A stretch of DNA of 64,000 nt, from contig CACLHW010000002.1 in the NCBI GenBank assembly GCA_902606835.1, positions 1 through 64,000 of the forward strand, read 5' to 3'. The position numbers and the translations under genes are program-made. Below, one piece after another: positions 1 to 11,474 of this stretch. The notes beneath the pieces were generated by a model. It did no database searches and was not told the DNA's origin. It was given only the letters and a program-made list of their open reading frames with translations. The stretch comes from an uncultured Pelagibacteraceae bacterium. Lineage in GTDB: Bacteria; Pseudomonadota; Alphaproteobacteria; Pelagibacterales; Pelagibacteraceae. Each line of letters begins with the position of its first letter. Positions within the stretch are counted from its first letter, which is position 1.

Positions 1-40
1 TATGTAATCATAATTTTAAGTTTAATATTATTTTTCTTAG

Positions 41-526
41 GTGGATAAATATATGTCTTTACTCGCAAAAAAAACTGTTAAAAAATTATCAAAAAAAAAA
101 TTTACAATGTCTACAGTAGAATCTTGTACGGGTGGATTACTTGCAAGTAATATTACTTCTGTAAGTGGATCTTCTAAAGTCTTCAATCTTGGTTTAGTTA
201 CTTACTCAAATCAATCAAAGATTAAAAATTTAGGAGTGTCAAAAAAACTTATAAAAAAATATGGCGCTGTAAGCCATCAAGTATGTTTGGCTATGGTTAA
301 AAATATTAATAAAATAGCCAAAAGTTATATTTCAATTTCTACAACAGGTATAGCAGGTCCTGATGGTGGTACTAAAAAAAAGCCAGTAGGCTTAGTTTAT
401 ATAGGTATAATGAGTGGTAAAAAAATTATTATAAATAAATATTTATTTAAAAACAAAGGGCGTTCTTATATTCAAAAAATTACTGTAAATAAATGTTTAA
501 AATTAATTTTAAATTTTCTTAAATAA
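41..526 (+). CDS. cinA: CinA C-terminal domain protein (nicotinamide-nucleotide amidase, PncC-like)
   Basis: STVESCTGGLLASNITSVSGSS and STTGIAGPDGGTKKKPVGLVYIG motifs; only the C-terminal amidase domain is present; GTG start at 41 or ATG at 53. Confidence 0.88.
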   Translation: MDKYMSLLAKKTVKKLSKKKFTMSTVESCTGGLLASNITSVSGSSKVFNLGLVTYSNQSKIKNLGVSKKLIKKYGAVSHQVCLAMVKNINKIAKSYISISTTGIAGPDGGTKKKPVGLVYIGIMSGKKIIINKYLFKNKGRSYIQKITVNKCLKLILNFLK

Positions 527-958
527 CTTATTTGCTCTCTTTTCAAAAGCCTCAGCTATTTTTTTTAAACCTATATCAAAAGATTTAATCATCAACATGT
601 TTAGAACTTTATTTTTCAATTCAAAATTAACATTGAACTCTACCTGGCTGTTTTCACCTTTTTGTTTAAAATACCATTTATTTTCAAGATGTTTTAACGG
701 ACCATCTATATTAGTAACATGAATTGATTCTGTTGATTTTTCGTAAATAACAAAACTTTTATAAGTTTCTTTAAAAAAGCTTTTTCCAATTGTTAAATCT
801 GCAGTAATTTCTACCTTATCACCTTTATCAACTTTACTATGAATTTTGCCCCCTAAACACCATGGTACAAATTCTGGATACTTCTCTATATCAAGAACCA
901 TATTGATTAAATTTTCTTTGGAACAGGGTATTTGTTTTATTATTGAAGCGGATGGCAC
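509..958 (-). CDS. RatA/Coq10 START-like ubiquinone-binding protein
   Basis: [32 protein letters not shown]... polyketide cyclase/START pattern; conserved position next to lipA. Confidence 0.85.
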   Translation of the reverse strand: MPSASIIKQIPCSKENLINMVLDIEKYPEFVPWCLGGKIHSKVDKGDKVEITADLTIGKSFFKETYKSFVIYEKSTESIHVTNIDGPLKHLENKWYFKQKGENSQVEFNVNFELKNKVLNMLMIKSFDIGLKKIAEAFEKRANKLFKKI

Positions 959-1878
959 TTAGATTGTTTTTCTCTCAATTTTTTCATTTCAGCAAAATCT
1001 TCATCTGCATGGTACGAAGATCTTGTTAGTGGAGATGAAGCTACTAATAAAAAGCCTTTTGATAGTGCTATCTCTTTGAGACTTTGAAACTCATCAGGAT
1101 GGACATATCGATTTATTGGATAATGTTTTTCGCTAGGCTGAAGATATTGTCCAATAGTTAAAAAATCCACATTCGCACATAGAAGATCATCCATAACTTG
1201 TAAAACTTCATCTTTTTTTTCTCCTAGTCCTAGCATTATACCTGATTTGGTAAATATTTTTTTATTTATCCCCTTAACTGATTTTAATAGATTTACTGAA
1301 GCAAAATAACGTGAGCCTGGCCTTACTTGCCTATATAAACTTGGAACAGTTTCTATATTATGATTAAAAACATCTGGGTTAGCCTTTACAACATTTCTAT
1401 ATGCATTTTTTTTTCTTAAAAAATCAGGAGTTAAAACTTCTATTGTAGTATTTTTATTCATTTTCCTTGTTTCGTAAATAACTTTAGAGAAATGATTTGC
1501 TCCACCATCATCAAGATCATCTCTATCAACTGAAGTTATTACTACATGTTTTAAATTTAATTCCTTTGTAGCTTGCGCTATTTTAATAGGTTCATCTGGA
1601 TCTAGAAAAGTTGGTTTACCTGTTTTTACATTACAGAATGCACACGCTCTTGTACAAGTATCTCCCATTATCATAAAAGTTGCGTGCTTTTTGCTCCAAC
1701 ATTCGGATATGTTAGGGCAGCTAGCTTCCTCACAAACTGTATGAAGCTTTTTTTTATTTATTAACTCTTTGGTTTGAAAGTAACTTTTTGTGTCTAAAAT
1801 TCTTGTTCTTATCCAACTAGGTTTTTTTTTGATTGGATTAATAGGTTTATTAATTTTTTCAGGGTGTCTTAGCTTCAT
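940..1878 (-). CDS. lipA: Lipoyl synthase
   Basis: [13 protein letters not shown] and [15 protein letters not shown] (two Fe-S cluster motifs), [16 protein letters not shown]-terminus. Confidence 0.97.
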   Translation of the reverse strand: MKLRHPEKINKPINPIKKKPSWIRTRILDTKSYFQTKELINKKKLHTVCEEASCPNISECWSKKHATFMIMGDTCTRACAFCNVKTGKPTFLDPDEPIKIAQATKELNLKHVVITSVDRDDLDDGGANHFSKVIYETRKMNKNTTIEVLTPDFLRKKNAYRNVVKANPDVFNHNIETVPSLYRQVRPGSRYFASVNLLKSVKGINKKIFTKSGIMLGLGEKKDEVLQVMDDLLCANVDFLTIGQYLQPSEKHYPINRYVHPDEFQSLKEIALSKGFLLVASSPLTRSSYHADEDFAEMKKLREKQSKCHPLQ

Positions 1879-1884
1879 TTAATA

Positions 1885-2178
1885 TTATTTAAGGTAAATT
1901 TTTTCACCTTTTTTACCTACCATAAATTTTGTTCTATATATCACTTCTAGATAATCAACATCGATATTCTTTGTTAATAAATTATTTTGTTTTTCTATAG
2001 ATTTAAGTTTCATCTCATTATTTTTTTTTTCTTCGGCAAGTTGATTAATTAATTTTTGCTTTTCATAGTAAGATATAAGTCCACGTTCTCCATCAAGTAG
2101 GTTTAAAATTAAATACAGAAACAAAAAAATACTAATTAGGGCAAATCGTTTTTTGCTAATAATTTCTAAAAATCTCAT
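1885..2178 (-). CDS. ftsB: Septum formation initiator FtsB/DivIC family protein
   Basis: Short protein with N-terminal TM helix plus coiled coil, next to eno. Confidence 0.75.
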   Translation of the reverse strand: MRFLEIISKKRFALISIFLFLYLILNLLDGERGLISYYEKQKLINQLAEEKKNNEMKLKSIEKQNNLLTKNIDVDYLEVIYRTKFMVGKKGEKIYLK

Positions 2179-2182
2179 ATAT

Positions 2183-3382
2183 TTAAACTTTAGCTATTTT
2201 TGCTGATTTTCCAAGCTCATCTTCTATCCTTAATAAACGATTGTATTTCGCCACTCTTTCAGATCTAGCTAATGATCCTGTTTTTATTTGAGAAGAATTT
2301 GTCGCTACCGCCAAATCACTAATAAAAGTATCTTCTGTATCTCCAGATCTATGTGAAATAATAGTTTTAAAACCATTTTTATGAGCAGAGTTTATTACGT
2401 TTATAGTTTCACTAACTGTACCAATTTGGTTTAATTTAACTAATATTGTATTAGCAGATTTTTCCTTAATACCTCTCTTTAGTCTTTTTATATTAGTAGC
2501 AAATAAATCATCTCCAACAATTTGAATATTTGTATTTTTTGTCAACTTTCCCCAAGACTCCCAATCATCCTCTGTAAATGGGTCCTCAATAGACTTGATG
2601 GGATAATCCTTTATTAATTTGGAATAATATTCTAATGTTTTTTGTTTATTTAGTTCGTTTGCAGCTACATCCAAACAAATTGATATATCTTCTCCTGGTT
2701 TAAAACCAGATTTTTCTATAGCTTTTATTATCATTTTAATTGCTTCTTCGTCACTTTTAAGGTTGGGAGCAAATCCTCCTTCATCACCAACATTTGTGTT
2801 ATCAAGCATAGATTTTAAATTTTGAATTACTAAAAAACTCATTCTCATAGACTCTGAAAATGACTTTGCTTTATCCGGACGTATCATAAACTCTTGAATA
2901 TCTAAATTATTTTTAGCATGAACGCCTCCATTTATAATATTCAAAAGTGGAACTGGTAATTGAGAACTTTTAGAATTTCCTAAATATTTAAATAAAGATA
3001 ATTTTTTTACACTTGCTGCAAGCTTACAAGCGGACATGGAAACTGCCAAAATTGAATTAGCACCGAGTTTTTTCTTTTCTTCAGTGCCATCTAAGTCTAC
3101 TAAAATTTTGTCTATTTCGGTCTGATCTTCTATATTTATATTTTTTATAGAATTTGCTATTGGTCCATTAATATTTTCAATTGCTTTAAAAACACTTTTG
3201 CCAAGATAACTCTTATTTTCTTTATCTCTTAATTCAAATGCTTCATAAGTTCCTGTGGATGCACCAGAGGGAACTATTGCTGAAGCTTTCAGACCACTAT
3301 CTGAATATACTTCGGCTTCTACTGTCGGATTTCCTCTACTATCAAAAACTTGCCGGCCTTTGATATTTTTAATTTTTACCAT
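2183..3382 (-). CDS. eno: Enolase
   Basis: [29 protein letters not shown]. Confidence 0.98.
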   Translation of the reverse strand: MVKIKNIKGRQVFDSRGNPTVEAEVYSDSGLKASAIVPSGASTGTYEAFELRDKENKSYLGKSVFKAIENINGPIANSIKNINIEDQTEIDKILVDLDGTEEKKKLGANSILAVSMSACKLAASVKKLSLFKYLGNSKSSQLPVPLLNIINGGVHAKNNLDIQEFMIRPDKAKSFSESMRMSFLVIQNLKSMLDNTNVGDEGGFAPNLKSDEEAIKMIIKAIEKSGFKPGEDISICLDVAANELNKQKTLEYYSKLIKDYPIKSIEDPFTEDDWESWGKLTKNTNIQIVGDDLFATNIKRLKRGIKEKSANTILVKLNQIGTVSETINVINSAHKNGFKTIISHRSGDTEDTFISDLAVATNSSQIKTGSLARSERVAKYNRLLRIEDELGKSAKIAKV

Positions 3383-4202
3383 TCTTTATTAATTTATCAA
3401 TTTGAACAAGTTTACTTAACAAGCTATACATTTTAGATAATGGTACCATGTTTGGTCCATCAGATGGTGCATTGTCTGGATCAGGATGTGTTTCCATAAA
3501 AACTGCGGCAACGCCAACAGCAATGGCTGCTCTAGCAAGATGCTCAACGAATTCTCTTTGACCTCCGCTTTTATCCCCCATTCCTCCTGGTTGTTGTACT
3601 GAATGTGTAGCATCAAAAACAACTGGATAACCATTCTTTGCCATAATAGGTAAAGATCTCATATCAGACACTAAAGTATTGTAACCAAAGCTTGCGCCTC
3701 TTTCTGTAACCAAAATATTTTTATTTCCTGAGTCCTCAATTTTTTTTGTAACATTTACCATATCCCATGGAGCTAAAAACTGTCCTTTTTTTACATTTAT
3801 AACTTTTCCAGTTTTAGCTGCAGCTATAAGTAAATCTGTCTGTCGACATAAAAAAGCTGGTATCTGTAAAACGTCAACATGTTTTGAAACAATTTCACAT
3901 TGCTCAGGAGTGTGAACATCAGTTAAAACTGGCACTTCTAGATCTTTTCTAATTTTATCAAAAACCGGTAATGACTTTTCAAGACCTGCTCCTCTTTTTC
4001 CCATTAGACTGGTTCTATTAGCTTTATCAAATGATGTTTTATAAATAAGGCCTATACCTAACTTTTTAGTAATTTTTTTTAATTCACTAGCAACTTCTAA
4101 GGCATGTTTTTCGTTTTCTAATTGGCAAGGTCCAGCTATTAAAGTAAATGGATTTACATTTGAAATGTTTAACTTTCCACATTTTACAGATTTATTTTCC
4201 AT
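3369..4202 (-). CDS. kdsA: 3-deoxy-8-phosphooctulonate synthase
   Basis: [36 protein letters not shown]. Confidence 0.97.
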   Translation of the reverse strand: MENKSVKCGKLNISNVNPFTLIAGPCQLENEKHALEVASELKKITKKLGIGLIYKTSFDKANRTSLMGKRGAGLEKSLPVFDKIRKDLEVPVLTDVHTPEQCEIVSKHVDVLQIPAFLCRQTDLLIAAAKTGKVINVKKGQFLAPWDMVNVTKKIEDSGNKNILVTERGASFGYNTLVSDMRSLPIMAKNGYPVVFDATHSVQQPGGMGDKSGGQREFVEHLARAAIAVGVAAVFMETHPDPDNAPSDGPNMVPLSKMYSLLSKLVQIDKLIKNGKN

Positions 4203-5827
4203 TAATTGTTTCTCCTATTTGTTTCCGCAGCTTTAATAAAGGAAGAAAATAAAGGATGTGGTGTAAAGGGTCTTGATTTAAATTCGGGATGAAATTGAAC
4301 ACCAACAAACCAAGGGTGATTATTTAATTCTATTATTTCGGGAAGCATGCCGTCTGGTGATAAAGCCGAAAAGATCAATCCTTTTTTTTCAAAATCTTCT
4401 TTATATTTAATATTTACCTCATATCTATGTCTATGTCTTTCTTTTATTTTTTTTTCAGAATATATTTTTGATATTAAAGAATTATTTTTCAAAACGGCAT
4501 CATATAAGCCTAATCTCATTGTTCCTCCTAAATTTTTCTCGCTTCCCTTAATTCTTTTTTTTCCTTTTTGCCATTCTTCTAACAAGCCAACTACAGGTAT
4601 ACAATTATTACCAAATTCACTTGTGGAGGCATTTTTAATATTTAACAAATTCCTTGCAGCTTCTATAACTGCCATTTGCATACCAAAGCAAATTCCGAGA
4701 AAAGGTATATTATTCAATCTTGCGTATTTTATGGCAGCTATTTTGCCTTCACTGCCTCTTTTTCCAAATCCACCTGGAATTAAAACTCCTGATACATTTT
4801 TTAATAAAATTTTAATTTTTTCTGGTTTTACACTCTCTGAATCAATCCTTTGTAAATTAACTTTTACATTATTTGATATTCCACCATGAATTAAAGCTTC
4901 ATCTAAAGATTTGTAAGCATCCTTAAGATTAACGTATTTGCCAATAATACCTATGTTTACATCTTTTCTTGGGTTTAAAACCTTAGAGGTAATACTTTTC
5001 CATTTACTAAGATTGGGTATTTTTTTACTTTTTATATTAAAGTATGAAAGAACTCTATCATCCAATTTTTCTTTATGAAAACTAATTGGAGCTTCATATA
5101 TAGTTTTTACGTCAACTGTTTCTATAACATTTTGTATAGGCACATTACAAAATAAAGATATTTTTTTTCTCTCTGCTGTTGGAATTTCCCTTTCTGATCT
5201 ACAAATTATAATATCCGGCTGAATTCCTAAGCTTCTTAACTCTTTAACAGAATGCTGGGTAGGTTTTGTTTTTAGTTCTCCTGACGCTTTAAGATATGGA
5301 ACTAAAGTTAAATGAATGAATAAACTTTTATTTTTTCCTATATCGTTAGAAAATTGTCTAATTGCTTCAAGAAAAGGTAAACTCTCAATATCACCTACTG
5401 TTCCTCCAATTTCACAAATAATAAAATCTTCATCTTTTACATTGGAGGATATAAATTTTTTTATACGATCTGTTACGTGTGGAACTACCTGAACTGTTCC
5501 ACCTAAAAAATCCCCTCTTCTTTCTTTTTTTATAATATCACTGTAAATTCCTCCCGTTGTAATATTGTCTGATTGAGTAGCTGAAATTCCAGTAAATCTT
5601 TCGTAATGACCTATATCCAAATCAGTTTCTGCTCCATCATCAGTAACAAAAACTTCCCCATGTTGAAAAGGATTCATTGTTCCTGGATCAACATTTAAAT
5701 ATGGATCTAATTTTCTGACTCTTACTTTAAATCCTCTTAATTGCAATAATGATGCTAGCGAAGCTGAAGAGAGACCTTTACCTAAGGATGAAACCACGCC
5801 GCCAGTGACAAATACATATCGCGCCAT
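4202..5827 (-). CDS. pyrG: CTP synthase
   Basis: [20 protein letters not shown], glutaminase [15 protein letters not shown]. Confidence 0.98.
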   Translation of the reverse strand: MARYVFVTGGVVSSLGKGLSSASLASLLQLRGFKVRVRKLDPYLNVDPGTMNPFQHGEVFVTDDGAETDLDIGHYERFTGISATQSDNITTGGIYSDIIKKERRGDFLGGTVQVVPHVTDRIKKFISSNVKDEDFIICEIGGTVGDIESLPFLEAIRQFSNDIGKNKSLFIHLTLVPYLKASGELKTKPTQHSVKELRSLGIQPDIIICRSEREIPTAERKKISLFCNVPIQNVIETVDVKTIYEAPISFHKEKLDDRVLSYFNIKSKKIPNLSKWKSITSKVLNPRKDVNIGIIGKYVNLKDAYKSLDEALIHGGISNNVKVNLQRIDSESVKPEKIKILLKNVSGVLIPGGFGKRGSEGKIAAIKYARLNNIPFLGICFGMQMAVIEAARNLLNIKNASTSEFGNNCIPVVGLLEEWQKGKKRIKGSEKNLGGTMRLGLYDAVLKNNSLISKIYSEKKIKERHRHRYEVNIKYKEDFEKKGLIFSALSPDGMLPEIIELNNHPWFVGVQFHPEFKSRPFTPHPLFSSFIKAAETNRRNN

Positions 5828-5873
5828 GGAAGAGTACTATAGTAAATTTTAATGAAAAAATAAAGATAAATTG

Positions 5874-6173
5874 TTAATCTGATTTTGGAATTTCAGGCTC
5901 AGAAGAACTGTTTTCCTCTTCAACAGATTCTAAAACTGATTTAGTAGGTAAATTTTCTTTGGACATAATAGTTAATGTAATACTAGTAATAATAAATAAT
6001 GTCGCAATTATTGCTGTTGCTTTAGTCAAAAAATTGCTTGCCGACCGAGAAGATATAAAACTATCTTGCGAGGCTCCTAGACCTAAAGCTCCACCTTCAG
6101 ATTTTTGCAAGAGCACAGTAACAACAAGTAATACAGCTAAAATTATGTTTATTACTAATACAAAATTTTCCAT
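5874..6173 (-). CDS. secG: Preprotein translocase subunit SecG
   Basis: LLVVTVLLQKSEGGALGLGASQDSF; two TM helices; between tpiA and pyrG. Confidence 0.93.
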   Translation of the reverse strand: MENFVLVINIILAVLLVVTVLLQKSEGGALGLGASQDSFISSRSASNFLTKATAIIATLFIITSITLTIMSKENLPTKSVLESVEEENSSSEPEIPKSD

Positions 6174-6178
6174 AAAGG

Positions 6179-6937
6179 TTATTTATAGTAATTTTTTATT
6201 ATATCAATAAATTTCTTTGAAGATTGAGAAGCAGATCCTATTAAAAATCCATCTATTTCATCAATTGAAGCTAGTAAGCTAATATTTTTGCTATTAACAG
6301 ATCCTCCATATAGAACTAGAGGTAATTTATTTATCTTAAATATTTGTCTAAAATCTTTCTTAATAAATCTTATTATTTTTTGTAATTCTTTTGCTTTGGG
6401 AATTTTGTTAGTACCAATAGACCAAACCGGTTCATAAGCAAAGATAATTTTTTTTAGATTCATTTTATTTTCTAATGAACCTTTTAATTGACTTCTTATA
6501 ACAGAAAAAGTTTTATTTGCACGTTTTTGTTTTAAAGTTTCACCAACACAAAATATAATATTTAATTTTTGAGAAAGAGCAGATTTAATTTTCTTCTTTA
6601 TTAATTTATTGGTTTCACCTTCTGATCTATTTTCTGAGTGTCCTAAAATTACAAAATTAGCTCCAACTTTTTTTAACATTAATGTGCTTATAGAACCTGT
6701 GAAGGGTCCATAGCCATGATAATGTTGACAGTTTTGGGCCCCAAATAAAATATTTCTGGTTTTAAGTTTTTCCCTAAAAAAATGTATTAAAGTATTAGGA
6801 ACGCATAAAACAATTTTTATATTCTTGGATTTTTTATTTCTAGAAATATATTGATTTATTTTATTGATGATTTTAAAAGAGCCAAAATCACCAAACATTT
6901 TCCAATTTCCTACAAAATACTTTAATTTATTTGTCAT
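6179..6937 (-). CDS. tpiA: Triosephosphate isomerase
   Basis: VGNWKM, ILGHSENR, FAYEPVWSIGT, LYGGSV. Confidence 0.96.
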   Translation of the reverse strand: MTNKLKYFVGNWKMFGDFGSFKIINKINQYISRNKKSKNIKIVLCVPNTLIHFFREKLKTRNILFGAQNCQHYHGYGPFTGSISTLMLKKVGANFVILGHSENRSEGETNKLIKKKIKSALSQKLNIIFCVGETLKQKRANKTFSVIRSQLKGSLENKMNLKKIIFAYEPVWSIGTNKIPKAKELQKIIRFIKKDFRQIFKINKLPLVLYGGSVNSKNISLLASIDEIDGFLIGSASQSSKKFIDIIKNYYK

Positions 6938-6998
6938 GATTTAAATTTTAATTTATAGAGTATCTGAATATATAACAATAAAATAATTATAATTAAAA

Positions 6999-8447
6999 AT
7001 GCTAAGCTCTATAAGAAATTTTTCTAAAACAATATATGCAAAAGTACTTTTAGGTATTGTTATAATTCCTTTTGTCTTTTGGGGAATGGGTAGTTCGTTA
7101 TCAGGCGGAAACAAAAACATTGTGGTGCAAATAGATAAAACAAAATATTCAACACAAGATTTTGCTTCTTATATTCAATCATTAGGAATACAAAAGCAGA
7201 AAATTGAACCTGAAGAAATTGAATTGATGCTTTCAAATTTTATTGGAGATAAATTGATTGAAAATGAATTTGAATATTTAAAAATAAAATTATCCGATTC
7301 ATCGTTAAGTAAATTAATAAAAAATCAAAAAGAATTTAAGAAAAATAATGAATTTTCGCGAACTGAATATGAAAAATTTCTAGTAACAAATAATTTAAAT
7401 TCTATTCTTTTTGAAAGTAGTTTAGCTAAAAGAGAGAAAAAAAATCAGTTATTAAATTTTATTGGCGGTGGAGTTTTGCCATCAGAGTTTTTGGTAAGCT
7501 CTACTTATAATAAAATTAATCAGAAAAGGAGTATCGAGCTAATTGATCTTAACGATATTTTTACAAAAGATTTTAATTTTACTGAGGAACAAATTAAATC
7601 CTTTTATGAAAAAAACAAAGAGCAATTTACTGAGTTATACAAATCAGTAAAAGTTTTGGAATTAAATTCTGAAAAATTAACAGGAAACAAAAACGTTAGC
7701 GATTTGTATTTTAAGAAAGTTGATGAAATAGATAATGATATTATTACAGGAAATAAAATAAACGATATAATTAGAAAATATAATTTAGGCCAAGAAACAA
7801 TTTATAAAATAAATAAATCAGGATTAAATATCAATTCAGAGACAATTAATGAATTGCCAGAGAATCTGAAAAAAAATATTTTTTCCCTAAGTATTCCTGA
7901 AGAAACCATCTTATTAGAAAGTATTGATAAATTTTTTGTTGTGGAATTTATAAAAGAGGAAACTGTTCTAAAAAAGATAAACGACAAAAATATTAGAAAC
8001 ATCATTAAAAGCGCCCTTGAGAATGAGACCAAAAGAAAACTTATGAGCGAAATTATTGCTAAAATTAACCAGAAAAAATTTAACAAATCTGATTTTGATA
8101 AATTATCTAAAGAAAAAAATGTTCTTATAAAAAAAATACTACTTAATAACAAAAATGATGACAAAATATTAAAAAGAGAGCTTCTTGATCAAATTTATTC
8201 TTTTCAAAAAAAGCAGGTAATAGTTGTTAATGATTTAGAACTTAAAGAAAATTTTTTAATTTATATTGATAAGATTGAAAATGTTATAATTGATGACAAG
8301 TCAGCAAAATATAAAAAGTATTTAGAGCTATCTGAAGTAGAAATTACAAATGAATTATTTACTACATATGATAATTATCTTAAACAAAAATATAAAATAG
8401 ATATAAATTATAAAGCTCTTAACACTGTCAAAAATTATTTTAATTAA
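6999..8447 (+). CDS. PpiD/SurA-N-like periplasmic chaperone (peptidyl-prolyl isomerase family)
   Basis: N-terminal SIRNFSKTIYAKVLLGIVIIPFVFWGMGSSLSGG TM anchor and SurA_N-like helical region; upstream of trpE as in other alphaproteobacteria. Confidence 0.75.
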   Translation: MLSSIRNFSKTIYAKVLLGIVIIPFVFWGMGSSLSGGNKNIVVQIDKTKYSTQDFASYIQSLGIQKQKIEPEEIELMLSNFIGDKLIENEFEYLKIKLSDSSLSKLIKNQKEFKKNNEFSRTEYEKFLVTNNLNSILFESSLAKREKKNQLLNFIGGGVLPSEFLVSSTYNKINQKRSIELIDLNDIFTKDFNFTEEQIKSFYEKNKEQFTELYKSVKVLELNSEKLTGNKNVSDLYFKKVDEIDNDIITGNKINDIIRKYNLGQETIYKINKSGLNINSETINELPENLKKNIFSLSIPEETILLESIDKFFVVEFIKEETVLKKINDKNIRNIIKSALENETKRKLMSEIIAKINQKKFNKSDFDKLSKEKNVLIKKILLNNKNDDKILKRELLDQIYSFQKKQVIVVNDLELKENFLIYIDKIENVIIDDKSAKYKKYLELSEVEITNELFTTYDNYLKQKYKIDINYKALNTVKNYFN

Positions 8448-9910
8448 TGAAAATAAATATAAACTTAACAAATTTTATTAAAAAACATAAAAATAAAAAA
8501 AATCAGATAATTTTTCACAAAACCAGTTGTAAAAATAATAAAATTATTGAAAATGTAATTAACAATTTTTTACTTAAAAAAAATAGTTTTATTTTTGAGT
8601 CAGTAGAAAAGAGAAAAATTAGGGGCAGATATACAATTATTGGCGCTGATCCTGATAAAATATGGGAATTTAATAAGAAAAAAATTTTATTAATTGAAAA
8701 TGGAAAAAGAAAAATTATTAAAGCTTCTCCGTATATCTTTTTAAAAAATCTTATAGAAAATTTTGATTTTCCTTCACCAAAAAATATTCCCCCTTTAAGC
8801 TCTCTTTTAGCTGGCTATTTTTCATATGATATTATTAGATATATAGAAAAAGTGCCCGATAACTGCGCTAATGATTTAAATATTCCTGATATTAAGTTGT
8901 TGCGTCCTAAAACAATTATTATTCACGATAATTTAAAAAAAAAAATTTACTTTATAATTAATTGTTATGCTGATGAAAAAATCACCAATTATAAAAAATA
9001 TTATTTAAATCAAGTACAAAATATATATTTTTTAAAAAACTTAATTTTTAATTATTCTTACAAAAAAACACCTAGGACAAAAAAGCATAAAAAAATTATT
9101 GTAAAATCAAACGTCTCAAAGAAAAAATTTAAAAATATGGTATTAAAGGCCAAAAAATATATTAAAAATGGTGATATTTTTCAGGTTGTCTTGAGTCAAA
9201 GATTTGAAACTAAGCTAACTAAATCTCCCTTGGAGATATATAAAAAATTGAGAATTAATAATCCTTCACCTTTTATGTTTTTTTTTAATTTTAATGATTT
9301 CCAAATTATAGGTAGCAGCCCTGAAATATTAGTTAGATTAAGAAAAAATAAAATAACTATTCGACCAATTGCAGGTACTCGACCAAGAGGTTTTAACAAG
9401 AAAAAAGATAAGATTTATGAAAAACAACTTTTAAATGACAAAAAAGAATTAGCTGAACATTTAATGTTGTTAGATTTAGGCAGAAATGATGTTGGAAAAG
9501 TTTCAAAAATTAATAGTGTAAAAGTTACTGAAAAATTTATGATAGAAAAATACTCGCATGTTATGCATATTGTTTCAAATGTTGAAGGTAATTTTGACCA
9601 AAAACAATCTATACTTGATACAATGTTTGCTGGTTTTCCAGCGGGAACAGTTACTGGAGCTCCCAAAATCAGAGCAATGGAAATCATTGATGAATTAGAA
9701 AAATCTAAAAGAAAAATGTACGCGGGTTCTATCGGATATTTTTCATCAAATAAAAACTTCGATACTTGTATTGCATTACGAACGGCTCTAATAAAAAATA
9801 ACAAATTTTATATTCAGTCGGGAGCAGGAATTGTTGCTGATAGTGTTCCTGAAAAAGAGTACTTTGAAACAATAAATAAGGCTAAAGCTTTAATAAGCTC
9901 ATTAAACTGA
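8447..9910 (+). CDS. trpE: Anthranilate synthase component I
   Basis: GSSPEILVRL, RPIAGTRPRG, FPAGTVTGAPKIRAMEIIDELE. Confidence 0.96.
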   Translation: MKININLTNFIKKHKNKKNQIIFHKTSCKNNKIIENVINNFLLKKNSFIFESVEKRKIRGRYTIIGADPDKIWEFNKKKILLIENGKRKIIKASPYIFLKNLIENFDFPSPKNIPPLSSLLAGYFSYDIIRYIEKVPDNCANDLNIPDIKLLRPKTIIIHDNLKKKIYFIINCYADEKITNYKKYYLNQVQNIYFLKNLIFNYSYKKTPRTKKHKKIIVKSNVSKKKFKNMVLKAKKYIKNGDIFQVVLSQRFETKLTKSPLEIYKKLRINNPSPFMFFFNFNDFQIIGSSPEILVRLRKNKITIRPIAGTRPRGFNKKKDKIYEKQLLNDKKELAEHLMLLDLGRNDVGKVSKINSVKVTEKFMIEKYSHVMHIVSNVEGNFDQKQSILDTMFAGFPAGTVTGAPKIRAMEIIDELEKSKRKMYAGSIGYFSSNKNFDTCIALRTALIKNNKFYIQSGAGIVADSVPEKEYFETINKAKALISSLN

Positions 9911-9912
9911 AA

Positions 9913-10482
9913 ATGAAAATTTTATTAATAGATAATTACGATAGTTTTACATACAATTTATTTCATTATTTCTCTTCACTTAAATGTAAAGTTGATGTTT
10001 ATAGAAATGATAAAATAGAAATACAAAAAATTAAAAAAAATAAATATAAAAAAATAGTAATATCACCAGGACCAGGAAATCCAACTCAAGCAGGAAATTG
10101 TATCAAAATAGTAAGACACTTTTATAAAACACTTCCTATATTGGGAGTGTGTCTAGGACACCAAATTATAGGACAGGTATTTAAATCTAAAATAATTGGT
10201 GCTAAAAATTTAATGCATGGAAAAACAAGTCTTATAAAACATAATGGAAAAGGTTTGTTTAAGGGTATAAAAAAGACAATTAATGCTACTAGATATCACA
10301 GTTTAATAATTGATAGAAAAACTCTTAGCAATGAATTGTTAATTACTGCGGAAACTAAAGATAAAATAATTATGGGCATAATGCATAAAAAATATAATTT
10401 ACATGGTGTTCAATTTCACCCAGAAAGCATTAAAACTCCTGAGGGAATGAAATTATTAAAAAATTTCTTAAATTATAAATAA
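9913..10482 (+). CDS. trpG: Anthranilate synthase component II (glutamine amidotransferase)
   Basis: IDNYDSFTYNL, LGVCLGHQIIGQ, HGVQFHPESIKTPEG. Confidence 0.96.
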   Translation: MKILLIDNYDSFTYNLFHYFSSLKCKVDVYRNDKIEIQKIKKNKYKKIVISPGPGNPTQAGNCIKIVRHFYKTLPILGVCLGHQIIGQVFKSKIIGAKNLMHGKTSLIKHNGKGLFKGIKKTINATRYHSLIIDRKTLSNELLITAETKDKIIMGIMHKKYNLHGVQFHPESIKTPEGMKLLKNFLNYK

Positions 10483-11474
10483 TGGATAAATTTTTAAAAA
10501 AATTAAAAAATAAAGAAAATCTAAATTTTGATGAAAGTAAAAATGCATTTGAAATTTTAATGAATGGCAAGGCCTCTGATGATGAAATATATAATTTTTT
10601 AACTCTACTATCGGATAAAGGTGAAGCATCTGACGAAATAGCTGGTGGAGTTTTTGTTTTGAGAAATAAATCAAAAAGAGTCATAATTGATAACTGTGTT
10701 GATACCTGCGGAACTGGTGGAGATGGAAAAAATACACTAAACATTTCAACTGCCTCGGCTTTATTACTTGCAAGTATGGGCATTAGAGTTGCAAAACATG
10801 GAAACAAGGCTGTTTCTTCAAAGTGTGGTTCTGGAGATGTTCTTGAGGCATTAAAAATAAAAATTGATTTAGAGCCTCAAGATATAGAAATACAAATAAA
10901 TAAGAATAATTTTGGTTTTATGTTTGCTCCTAATTATCATAGTGCAATGAAGCACGTTGGTCCTACAAGAAAAAAAATTGGCAAAAGAACAATATTTAAT
11001 ATGATTGGGCCGTTAAGTAGCCCCGCACTAGTTAAAAGGCAAGTTGTTGGAGTTTTCGATAAAAAATTATTAAAAATTTTTGCTGAAGCTTTAAATAATC
11101 TTGATATAAAATTTGCATGGATTGTAAATAGTGAAGATGGTCTAGACGAAATATCTCCTTACGCAAAGACTAATGTTTTTCAGTTAAAGGATAAAAAAAT
11201 AACAGAGATAGTTATTAATCCTAAGGAATTAAATGTAAATGCAGATAAATTTGACAATTTGGTTGGGGATGATTCTAAGTTTAATGCAAGTAAAATAATA
11301 GATATATTTAAAGGTAAAGATAATGATTTTTCTAAGGCGGTTTGTTTAAATGCTGCAGCTGGCCTTATTGTTTCAGAGAAATATTCAAAATTTATTGACG
11401 CATATAAAAATGCAAGAGAACAGATATTAAGCGGAAGATCATATGACCATTTAAAAAATATTCAAAATGTCTAA
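10482..11474 (+). CDS. trpD: Anthranilate phosphoribosyltransferase
   Basis: DTCGTGGDGKNTLNISTASA, KHGNKAVSSKCGSGDVLEAL. Confidence 0.96.
   Translation: MDKFLKKLKNKENLNFDESKNAFEILMNGKASDDEIYNFLTLLSDKGEASDEIAGGVFVLRNKSKRVIIDNCVDTCGTGGDGKNTLNISTASALLLASMGIRVAKHGNKAVSSKCGSGDVLEALKIKIDLEPQDIEIQINKNNFGFMFAPNYHSAMKHVGPTRKKIGKRTIFNMIGPLSSPALVKRQVVGVFDKKLLKIFAEALNNLDIKFAWIVNSEDGLDEISPYAKTNVFQLKDKKITEIVINPKELNVNADKFDNLVGDDSKFNASKIIDIFKGKDNDFSKAVCLNAAAGLIVSEKYSKFIDAYKNAREQILSGRSYDHLKNIQNV

Noticed and set aside
3416-3634. 72-aa minus-strand ORF nested in kdsA
   Set aside because: Alternate frame within a well-supported conserved gene.
4347-4889. 180-aa plus-strand ORF
   Set aside because: Antisense to pyrG, with no recognisable family and low complexity typical of AT-rich antisense frames.
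5959-6210. 83-aa plus-strand ORF opposite secG
   Set aside because: Antisense mirror of a SecG membrane segment; no independent support.
9196-9804. Two minus-strand ORFs (67 and 129 aa) inside trpE
   Set aside because: Antisense to conserved trpE; no family motif.
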